A DNA stretch of 64,000 nt. Origin: Aldehydirespirator sp965221185 (lineage in GTDB: Bacteria; Actinomycetota; Acidimicrobiia; Acidimicrobiales; Aldehydirespiratoraceae). The position numbers and the translations under genes were made by a program. The stretch spans positions 682,001 through 746,000 of the forward strand of contig OZ244866.1 of the NCBI GenBank assembly GCA_965221185.1, given 5' to 3'. Below the pieces are notes generated by a model that worked only from the letters and a program-made list of their open reading frames with translations, ran no database searches and was not told the DNA's origin. This document shows positions 53,901 to 60,904 of this stretch, piece by piece; position 1 is the stretch's first letter; every line of letters starts with the position of its first letter.

Positions 53901-54356
53901 GCAGGAACCGGTCCTCCAGCCTGCGCACTTCCACGGTCCCCGAGCGAAGCCAGCGGACGAGACGCTGAGCTGCGGCGTCGGCCTCCAGCGAGAATCCCAG
54001 CATGTCGCGTTCCGTGGTGAGATCCCGCTGGTGGTTGGCGAGGGCTTGGCTCAGGCGTGCACGGGCTGCCCGTTCGGGTCGGGACGACTCGGTGCCGAGC
54101 TTACGTCGCCGGTTCTCGGGTGGTGTCGGTTCTGCGCCCACAAGGATCCGGGCACCGTTGAGTTGGTCGAGGGAGTCGGCCAGCAGCAGGTACCCGCCGA
54201 TGTTGAAGTAAGCGGTAGCAATGTCGAGCCTGGCCCGCCCACGAAATCGGTGGCCGCATGGTTGATGAACCCGCTGAGCGCGTCGGCTACGGTCCCTCCG
54301 TCCCGGTTGACGGCCAGTTCCGGCTTGGCCAGGCCACCACTGTCGGAGCTCGTCAT
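50979..54356 (-). pseudogene. PLD-domain plus SNF2/DEAD-type helicase, disrupted at three sites
   Basis: An intact version would have about 1,125 residues. N-terminal PLD-like domain: LDIATAYFNIGGYLLLADSL and the HKD motif HGKAFLISD...SSNFTRAGL. Helicase: DEVGLGKTFLAGEL, VIDEAHNLRN, LLTATPVNNSLW, and the HELICc part DIVVTTDVLAEGVNLQQA with RYGRIDRIG. Lesions are a one-base loss in the G/C run at 54234-54242, an in-frame TGA at 52489-52491 with the same frame continuing VHEDAAGYDIERLR, and one extra base in the G run 51166-51170. The start ATG 54356 has a GGGGAGG site. The domain pairing is typical of phage-defence helicases. Confidence 0.85.
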
Positions 54357-54458
54357 CGCTTTGGCCTCCCCAAAGGGCTGCTCAGCGTAGCCGTGCACCC
54401 GAGAACAGCTTGCCGCTAGAGCTCCTAGCCGCGCCAGAAACGGGACTCAAGCCGTCTA

Positions 54459-55919
54459 TCAGGGATCGAAGAGCGGCTCGTCCCTCAGCTTCGGTGTGCC
54501 GTCGGGCTCAGGCTGGGGGTGCGCGGGGCCCGTTCCGTTGGTTGAGCCATGCCCGGGCCCGTTGCGATGGTTCCTGGCGCTTCGCAGAGCGGTCCTTGCC
54601 GATGCGGGACCGGGCCGAACATGTGGACTGGCGTCCTGCGTTGCTCCATGCGTGTTTGGTTCTGAAGAGCGCGGCGCCGGTGAGGGATGGAGGGTCTCGT
54701 GGTCGCTCGATCTGAACAGCAGTGGCTGGTCGGGGGCGCGCGCGGGCCCATAGTGGATGTGGTCGGGTGGATGGAGGGTGTGCTGGCCGTCGGGACTCCT
54801 GCTGATCTGCCAGCCGTCGTAGTGGATTCTGTGGTGGCAGCCCCAGCAGGCCGGGACCAGGTTGTCGAGCTTCGTGGGTCCGCCCTGCGAGACCGGTTCG
54901 ATGTGGTGCGCCTGGCACATGGCTGGGTTCGCCCCGCAGTGGCAGCAGCCGCCGTAGCGGGCGATGAGCATCTGCCACTGGGGCTCGGTGACGGTGCGTC
55001 GGGCCTCGGTGCGCCAGATCGGCTTGCCCCTGCGGTTGTAGACGACACCGCAGACCTTGGCGTTGCAGGCGAGCTGTTCGAGCACTGACTGGGGTAGCCG
55101 AACACCGTCGGGGAGCTCTGCGATGAGTTCCCCGGTGGCGTCATCGACGTGTGCGACCACACAGATGTCGGCGAAGGGCTTGCCGTTGCCTGCGCTGGTG
55201 CTCGAGGTGAGGTTGTCGAGGGCATCAGCCATGCATTGCTGGAAGCTGCGCCCCTGGGCGTCGTCGCTGGCGCGGGCGTGTTTCTTGTCGGCGTCGTAGA
55301 GGCGGCGGGCCTCGGCCTGTAGACGGTTGCCGATGCGGCGCCCGGCAACCGGGTCAAACTTGCCGTGAAGCTCGACGGTGCCATCGTCGCTGTCCCAGAT
55401 GCGCACATAGCGCCTGGCCCGTAGCCGCCGGTAGTCAGCTTCGCCACCGTCGTCCTGGCGGTCCGCGGCCCAGCGTCGGACCTCCTTGGTGAACTGCTCG
55501 GGGCGCATCGACTCGGCCTTTGAGAGCAGCACAGCGTCGGACTCGACAACCTCGGCACTTGTTTTCTCGACTGCCTCAGCCAGTCGCTTGGCGTTGGCTA
55601 GCGACACTCGGCCGTCTTCCATCGCATCGCGAACCGCGGGCACCGCGTCGATGGCCTTCGCCGTCTTGACCTGGCTGTGCGCATCGCGCCGCGACAACCC
55701 GGCGGTGTCGGCAAGGACCTGTGTGCCGCCGTCGCCGTGGCGCTCACGACCGGCGATGCTGGCCGCGGCCGAGGCCTGGGCGACCGACATGATCGCTACG
55801 GTGGCCTTGGACACCGCCAGCATGTCCCGCATCTCCGCGCACGAGGCCGAGCCCTCGTTGACCAAGGCGAGCATCTCCTTGGCGGCGGCTTCGGCCCGTC
55901 GAGCGGCTGCGATCAGCAT
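54459..55919 (-). CDS. DUF222 (13E12-repeat family) HNH endonuclease
   Basis: 486 aa and intact, unlike its neighbours. The helical DUF222 region (residues 10-250) contains LADTAGLSRRDAHSQVKTAK and MRPEQFTKEVRRWA. The HNH nuclease domain near residues 320-370 has CCHCGANPAMCQAHHIEPVSQGG...LDNLVPACWGCHHRIHYDGW, with His-His, Asn and His in place and four zinc cysteines. The C-terminal 110 residues are disordered. This family is abundant and mobile in actinobacteria; its biological role is unsettled. A perfect palindrome lies just upstream. Confidence 0.9.
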   Translation of the reverse strand: MLIAAARRAEAAAKEMLALVNEGSASCAEMRDMLAVSKATVAIMSVAQASAAASIAGRERHGDGGTQVLADTAGLSRRDAHSQVKTAKAIDAVPAVRDAMEDGRVSLANAKRLAEAVEKTSAEVVESDAVLLSKAESMRPEQFTKEVRRWAADRQDDGGEADYRRLRARRYVRIWDSDDGTVELHGKFDPVAGRRIGNRLQAEARRLYDADKKHARASDDAQGRSFQQCMADALDNLTSSTSAGNGKPFADICVVAHVDDATGELIAELPDGVRLPQSVLEQLACNAKVCGVVYNRRGKPIWRTEARRTVTEPQWQMLIARYGGCCHCGANPAMCQAHHIEPVSQGGPTKLDNLVPACWGCHHRIHYDGWQISRSPDGQHTLHPPDHIHYGPARAPDQPLLFRSSDHETLHPSPAPRSSEPNTHGATQDASPHVRPGPASARTALRSARNHRNGPGHGSTNGTGPAHPQPEPDGTPKLRDEPLFDP

Positions 55920-55923
55920 GAAG

Positions 55924-55945
55924 ACAGTATCTCACACCGGTGTGA
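55924..55945 (-). promoter_or_regulatory. Perfect palindrome next to a -10-like box of the HNH gene
   Basis: TCACACCGGTGTGA (55932-55945) is a perfect 14-bp palindrome. On the minus strand TACTGT (55929-55924) follows it 2 bp later, and the ATG follows 4 bp after that. The position is that of an operator just upstream of the -10. The regulator is unknown. Confidence 0.55.
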
Positions 55946-55972
55946 CATTTATCGAGCATTTACAGTCAATTT

Positions 55973-55988
55973 CCAAGAAGAATCTTGG
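55973..55988. repeat. Small inverted repeat CCAAGA-AGAA-TCTTGG
   Basis: A 6-bp stem with 4-nt loop in the gene-free stretch between the HTH stub and the HNH gene. It may be a terminator for the HTH transcript or part of the HNH promoter; TTGACT lies just beside it on the minus strand. Confidence 0.35.
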
Positions 55989-56072
55989 ATCAAAATGATG
56001 GTTCGCCATGAGATCCACTTCGAGTTGCATGTGCCACCGGCAACTCATGAGCACGCAGCCCGAGGGTTGGAG

Positions 56073-56240
56073 TCAGGCGGCGGTGATGTCTATGACTAGC
56101 CGGCAGCCGACCGCGTCGAGGGCCTCCTGCAGCTGCCCGATATGGGACCGGCTGTCGGGGTCGGCCAGCTTCCGGGCGGCGGACGCGCGGATGCCGAGCC
56201 GGCGGGCTAGCTCCGACTTAGTCATGTTCTGGGAGCGCAT
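56073..56240 (-). pseudogene. XRE-type helix-turn-helix protein, probably an N-terminally truncated remnant
   Basis: A 55-aa frame: MTKSELARRLGIRASAARKLADPDSRSH, then LQEALDAVGCRLVIDITAA, a Cro/C1-like HTH with the C-terminal strand seen in antitoxin-type regulators. The first codons overlap the end of the methylase fragment in another frame, and sense continues upstream (TRRYSAMRSQNM) without a start. The likely history is a deletion that removed the 3' half of the methylase and the 5' part of this gene, joining them near 56255. It might still be expressed from ATG 56240 or 56225. Confidence 0.55.
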
Positions 56241-58382
56241 GGCCGAATAACGCCGTGTACCAGATTGTGATCGAGCAGCGACAACGGCAGGCCGGGCACG
56301 AACGTGTGCACCCAGATGGCCAGCCGGGCCAACTCCACGGCCACCCGGTTGCGGTCCACGCCGTACACGCAGTGGCGGGCCACCTGCCGGCGAAGCAGCG
56401 AGCTCGACTCGATCTCCACCCCGTCGCTCAAGTCGCCCAGCGCCTCGCCGGCCGTGTGACGCAGGCGCAGCAGTTCGTTGGTCACTGCGGGCACCGGGTT
56501 CAGGGCCAGCCAGGCCGACAGTCGGGCCTCGATGCGGTCCAGCGCGGCTACCAAGAAGTGCCCCGAGCCCATGGCGATGTCAGCGCAGCGGAAGTCGAAG
56601 AACGCGTCGGCTAGCGCGGCTTCGTCCCCGGCCTCTCGAAGCGCCTCGAGCAGTTCGATGTGGTCGTCAAGCGCTGGCTCCAAGGCGTTGTCCAGAAGGT
56701 GCTCCACTGCGAACGGCTTCGTGAAGTAGGAGCCGGTCGCCTTGCGCACCCCCGAGCGGTTGTGCAGGTACACAGACCCTGCGGGAACGACCACCTGATC
56801 GTCGCCGCTAGCCGGGACGTACTGATACTGTCCCTTCATCTTGGTGACGGTGAGATCGTCCTGGGCCACCGCCAGCCGAGACTCCAGCAGGCCCTCGTAG
56901 ATGGTGCCGAACTCCCGTACTGAGAGAGACCGGAAATCGACCGGTCCCTCGCCCTCGGCCCCTTTGTCGATTAGCAGCCCTACCAGCGCCGGAGCGAACT
57001 CCGCGTCGGTCAGCTCGAGGGCGGTGAGCGCCGCGCCCGGCTTGCTCACCTCCGGATCGTCGGTGAAGAGGCCGCCGTTGTACTCAGGAACACCCCAACT
57101 GGTGTTGCCTTCGTTCACTGCCCGCCAGACCTCCTGCACGTCGCGCCACAGGGATCTGGCGTGTTCGTCGTAGTGGTCCCTGCCCGCCTGCCGGTCTCGC
57201 ACCAACCGACGTGCCGTGCGCTCTAGCGAGTGGACGGAGTAGTGATCGTTCGTTCGGTAGGGGAGAAGGTCCTTGTCTTCCGCGTAGGCCACGAACAGCA
57301 GACGGAACAGGATCACCATCACCTGCTCGTAAGCGTCCTCCAAGTCCCGAGCTGGTCGGATCGCGGCCGAGTCGGCGGGCTACGGCATCGGCAAGCGCTG
57401 GCACCGTCTGGAAGTAGACCCGCTCACGCAACCTCACAGCCAGTTCCGCGGCGAAGTCGGCTGAGCGGTCCAGGATTGTCTCCAGGGTGCCGTTCTCGAT
57501 GAGAGCGTCCACCGAGAACAGCAAGTGCAGGTAGCCGGCCAGCTCCGCGGGCAGAAGCGACAGGTTCAGCTCAACGAACGTCTCGGCTCGACCCTTACGG
57601 CCCACACCGGTGTCGGGCCGAGCTGCATACAGGCGGATCTCCGAGGAACGGGTGAGGATCACCCAGTCCACCGCCTTCTGGTCGGCGACGGCCAGCGCCT
57701 GCGACACAGGGGATGTGCCATTGAAGCGCTGCGCGGGAGCGTCGAACGGCTCGTCCTCATCGCAGAAGACCGCTATCGTCCGGTTCCGTCCGTTGATCGT
57801 GAGCATGGAGGTGTTCGTGGAAAGGACCTCGACGCCGTAGCCCAGGCTCTCCACGAGCTGGCGGCCCCGCAGTCCGAGCAGCGGTCTGGCCCGTTCTCCC
57901 GACGCCCGCCAGTCGGGCCTGGCAGGAACTCCGGCCCGCAGTTCCTGCGTGGCCAGCAGGCCCACATTTCGCAGTCCCGGCATTGGAGAGGCCAGCTCCG
58001 GGAGGTTGGCCAGCAGAAACCGGGTGGCCGCGTGGTGACTCGGCTCGCTGAGCGCAACTTCGGCCAGCCGCTTGGCCTGCGACACCTCCACGTCATGCTG
58101 CACCATCGGCTGGTCGCCCGCAGGTCCGCAAAGAGACACCCGGCGACCCTCGGTGGTGGGGTAGGCGGCGACCAACAACACCGGGCTGGCGCGGCCCCCG
58201 CGGCGCTTCGACCATGCCCGGCGCACATTCGCGGCCGAAGGCCGACGAGTTGCCATAGTGAGGAGTACTTCCAGCCCGCTGGGAGCGTCCTGAGTGAACA
58301 GGCCTGCAGGTACCAGCGACGCAGGGAATCCGTCCGGCGCAGACCAAGTGATGGGCTCCCGCTCAGTCAGGAAGTCTTCCAT
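56222..58382 (-). pseudogene. Eco57I/PglX-like class I N6-adenine DNA methylase, frameshifted and C-terminally deleted
   Basis: The N-terminal restriction-like region (58382 to about 57346) includes VILTRSSEIRLYAARPD. After a one-base frameshift at the GGG run 57346-57348, the frame continues LEDAYEQVMVILFRLLFVAYAEDKDLLPY and EFGTIYEGLLE. The SAM-binding motif I is DIAMGSGHFLVAALD, preceded by TGSYFTKPFAVEHLL. The protein stops right after LLDHNLVHG, before the NPPY catalytic motif and target-recognition region, replaced by VIRPCAPRT and a stop. About 720 of an expected 1,200 or more residues remain, so it cannot methylate DNA. Confidence 0.8.
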
Positions 58383-58531
58383 CGTCCGTTCCGCATCGAC
58401 TAGAGATGTCTACATGATCGACTCCGATATCATCAAGTTCTCCATAAGTGCCGCATCATTGGTCGCACCGGGCTTGCAGTGGCACCGGCGCCTTCGGCCA
58501 GTGGTACAAGGCAATATTGGCGCTCGCCTTG

Positions 58532-58537
58532 TAGGCT
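58532..58537 (+). promoter_or_regulatory. Leaderless-type -10 box (TAGGCT) of the toxin-antitoxin pair
   Basis: TAGGCT ends 6 nt before ATG 58544, identical in layout to the dtd and yajC boxes. Confidence 0.5.
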
Positions 58538-58543
58538 GGGCAC

Positions 58544-58786
58544 ATGGTGAACACGGGAGACCTCAAGGTGTCATCCCGCGGGCAGATGAGCCTGCCCGCG
58601 GCCGCCCGTCGGCGGTGGGGCCTCCAGGACGGTGGCGAGGTGGCATATCTCGACCTCGGTGATGCGGTGGTGCTCGTGCGCGGCGACATCGCCAGCCTGC
58701 GCGGCCAGTTCCTGGAGTCCCTCACCGAAGACGACTGGGCCATGGCCCGAACCGGATTCGGCGATCCCGACCTGGCCACCGAGTGA
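58544..58786 (+). CDS. AbrB/MazE-family antitoxin
   Basis: 80-aa protein. The N-terminal swapped-hairpin DNA-binding domain reads LKVSSRGQMSLPAAARRRWGLQDGGEVAYLDLGDAVVLV, a typical AbrB/SpoVT fold. The C-terminal acidic tail (LTEDDWAMARTGFGDPDLATE) would bind the toxin. It precedes and overlaps the toxin gene by GTGA, as expected for autoregulated antitoxin-toxin operons. It likely represses its own promoter region at 58383-58543. Confidence 0.85.
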   Translation: MVNTGDLKVSSRGQMSLPAAARRRWGLQDGGEVAYLDLGDAVVLVRGDIASLRGQFLESLTEDDWAMARTGFGDPDLATE

Positions 58787-59202
58787 CGCAGCTTGTCGAT
58801 GACAAGATCCTGGCCGGGCTGCTTCGAGGCAGCGACCCGCCCTGGCCGGACGAGCCGGTCTACACCACCGGCTACTGGTACGTCCGGCTGTGCCAGGCTG
58901 TTCTAGGCGCATCCGAGCGCGCCGGAGCGCTCTCAGGCGTGTTCGCCGACCAGCCTCCGGCGCTCCGCGATAGAGCCGTCGCCAAACTGCTCGAACTGCC
59001 CTCAGAGATCGGGCTGGAGAGTCTGAGAACCCTGGGTCCTGTCATCGGGCACCTCCGGCGCCGTCACCGTCTCAACCTGCTCGGCATCGAGGCGCTGGCG
59101 GCCGCGGTTCACCTCCAAGCCCGCGTGTGCCTCTCGGCGCCCTCCCCCCGCCTGGAGGAAGCGCTCAGGATCGAACGCCTCCAGGTCGAGTCCGTCCAGT
59201 AG
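58783..59202 (+). CDS. PIN-like toxin partner of the AbrB antitoxin
   Basis: 139 aa. LVDDKILAGLLRG, TTGYWYVRLCQAVLGA, DRAVAKLLELPSEIGLESLRTLGPVIG and RHRLNLLGIEALAAAVHLQARVCLSAPSP follow the pattern of an actinobacterial PIN-related protein paired with AbrB antitoxins; Asp5 and Glu94 region residues could form the acidic site. If active it would cleave RNA. I am confident of the pairing, less so of nuclease activity, because PIN signatures are weak here. Confidence 0.7.
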   Translation: MTQLVDDKILAGLLRGSDPPWPDEPVYTTGYWYVRLCQAVLGASERAGALSGVFADQPPALRDRAVAKLLELPSEIGLESLRTLGPVIGHLRRRHRLNLLGIEALAAAVHLQARVCLSAPSPRLEEALRIERLQVESVQ

Positions 59203-59304
59203 CGCATCGACAGAGACGCGACGAAGAGTGAGGTCAGAGACCTTATCGAAACCATGCGTGCGCTTTCGATCCGCCGGTGATACCGTCGCCGCCCGACCGT
59301 GAAA

Positions 59305-59322
59305 CGGGTCCGGTGAGGCCCG
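59305..59322 (+). promoter_or_regulatory. PyrR-binding RNA hairpin in the pyr leader
   Basis: CGGG-TCCGGTGAGG-CCCG forms a four-pair stem with a loop matching the PyrR recognition core UCCNGUGAGGYY. It ends 15 nt before the pyrR ATG and is directly followed by the SD GGGGAGG (59326-59332). No terminator/antiterminator pair is evident, so PyrR bound with UMP probably blocks translation, as proposed for mycobacterial pyr mRNA. Confidence 0.75.
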
Positions 59323-59337
59323 AACGGGGAGGACAGC

Positions 59338-59904
59338 ATGGCTGAACGAGAACGCCGCTTCACGGTGCCTCACACCAGCGGCACGTTCCGTGCTCGGTCC
59401 CGGGTCATGACCGCCGACGACGTTGAGCGGGCCGTCCGGCGAATGACCCACGAGGTGATCGAGCGCAATCAAGGCACGCAGGCCCTGATCGTGATCGGCC
59501 TGCAGACCGGCGGCGTCCCCATCGCTCAACGCATCGCCGAGACTCTGTCGGAGATAGAGGGCACCTCCGTGCCGGTGGGCTCGCTCGACGTGGCCCTGCA
59601 CCGCGATGACATAGCCCTGCGACCCGTGCTCCCCCAAGCGGTCACCGACATTCCCACCGACCTCGACGGCAGGGTGGTGGTGCTCGTCGACGACGTACTG
59701 TTCACCGGCCGAACCGTGCGGGCTGCGCTCGACGCTCTACTCACGTGGGGTCGACCCCGGGCGGTGCTGCTGGCGGTGATGGTGGACCGGGGACACCGGG
59801 AGTTGCCGATCCGTCCCGACTTCGTCGGCAAGAACCTCCCCACGAGCCGATCCGAGATGGTGGATGTGGGGCCCGGCGGCGTCTACCTGGGAGAACTGGA
59901 ATGA
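59338..59904 (+). CDS. pyrR: Bifunctional pyr operon regulator/uracil phosphoribosyltransferase
   Basis: 188 aa. PRPP-binding motif VVVLVDDVLFTGRTVRAALDAL and VGSLDVALHRDD are diagnostic. PyrR binds pyr mRNA in a UMP-dependent way. GLQTGGVPIAQRI near residue 50 and DRGHRELPIRPDFVGKNLPTS complete the family. A PyrR hairpin lies in its own 5' leader, suggesting autoregulation of the operon. It is the first gene of pyrR-pyrB-pyrC-carA-carB. Confidence 0.96.
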   Translation: MAERERRFTVPHTSGTFRARSRVMTADDVERAVRRMTHEVIERNQGTQALIVIGLQTGGVPIAQRIAETLSEIEGTSVPVGSLDVALHRDDIALRPVLPQAVTDIPTDLDGRVVVLVDDVLFTGRTVRAALDALLTWGRPRAVLLAVMVDRGHRELPIRPDFVGKNLPTSRSEMVDVGPGGVYLGELE

Positions 59905-59936
59905 GTCGTTTCGCCCTCGCAGGAGTGGTCGCATGA
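59901..59936 (+). CDS. Possible 11-codon linking frame between pyrR and pyrB
   Basis: ATG 59901 overlaps the pyrR stop (ATGA) and the frame MSRFALAGVVA ends at a TGA overlapping the pyrB ATG (ATGA). It spans the whole gap and covers the pyrB SD (AGGAG at 59921-59925). It may couple pyrB translation to pyrR, or be chance. Confidence 0.3.
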   Translation: MSRFALAGVVA

Positions 59937-60904
59937 GCCGATCAAGTCGCGGCCGGCCGCGGCGGCACCTGCTGTCGATCAGCGATCTCGTCCGCCCCGA
60001 TCTGGAGAGCATCCTCGATCTCACCGAATCGTTCGCGGAAGTGAGCGAGCGGGCGATCCCGCGGGTCCCGGCGCTGCGGGGCAAGACTGTGGCCTGGCTG
60101 TTCTACGAGGACAGCACCCGCACTCGGCTGTCGTTCGAGGCGGCGGCCAAGCAGCTCTCGGCCGACACGCTGAACTTCACCGTTCGCTCGTCGTCGGTCA
60201 ACAAGGGCGAGTCGGTGCGAGACACGGTGCAGACCATCGACGCCATGGGCATCGACGCCATTGTCGTGCGCCACTCCTGTGCCGGGGTTCCCCATCGGGT
60301 GGGCGACTGGATCGACGCCTCGGTGATCAACGCCGGCGACGGCCACCACGAACACCCCACCCAGGCTCTACTCGACCTGTACACCGCCCGGACCCACCTA
60401 GGCGACCTCGACGGCGCCCGGGTGGCCATAGTCGGCGACATCCTCCACTCCCGGGTGGCCCGCTCCGACGTGCTCGCATTCGCGGCCATGGGCGCCGAGG
60501 TCACGCTGGTGGCCCCCCGCCCGCTGCTGCCCTCCAGCCTCGAGGGATGGCCCGTGGCCATCACCCACGACCTCGATTCCATCCTCGGCGAGATCGACAT
60601 CTGCTATCTGCTGAGGATGCAGCTGGAACGTCAGGCCAGCGCCCTCGTGCCCTCGCTGAGGGAGTTCCGGGCCGAATACGGCCTCAACTCATCCCGGGCC
60701 GACCGCCTCACCGACGGGGCGCTCATCATGCACCCCGGCCCCATGAACCGAGGCGTGGAGATCGACGGCGACGTGGCCGACCGACCCAACGCAGTGATCA
60801 CAGAGCAGGTGGCCAACGGCGTGGCCGTGCGCATGGCGGTGCTGTTCCTGTTGCTCGGCTCGGGCCTTGATCAGGCACAGGGACAGAAGGGAATGGCTGC
60901 ATGA
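59933..60904 (+). CDS. pyrB: Aspartate carbamoyltransferase, catalytic subunit
   Basis: 323 aa. First committed step of pyrimidine synthesis: carbamoyl phosphate plus aspartate. Carbamoyl phosphate loop YEDSTRTRLSFE, the lysine loop SSSVNKGESVRDTVQTI, VVRHSCAGVPHRV, GDGHHEHPTQALLDLYT and LRMQLERQ, MHPGPMNRGVEI are all present. Start ATG 59933 has AGGAG 7 nt upstream. No pyrI is seen. It overlaps pyrC by ATGA. Confidence 0.96.
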   Translation: MSRSSRGRPRRHLLSISDLVRPDLESILDLTESFAEVSERAIPRVPALRGKTVAWLFYEDSTRTRLSFEAAAKQLSADTLNFTVRSSSVNKGESVRDTVQTIDAMGIDAIVVRHSCAGVPHRVGDWIDASVINAGDGHHEHPTQALLDLYTARTHLGDLDGARVAIVGDILHSRVARSDVLAFAAMGAEVTLVAPRPLLPSSLEGWPVAITHDLDSILGEIDICYLLRMQLERQASALVPSLREFRAEYGLNSSRADRLTDGALIMHPGPMNRGVEIDGDVADRPNAVITEQVANGVAVRMAVLFLLLGSGLDQAQGQKGMAA

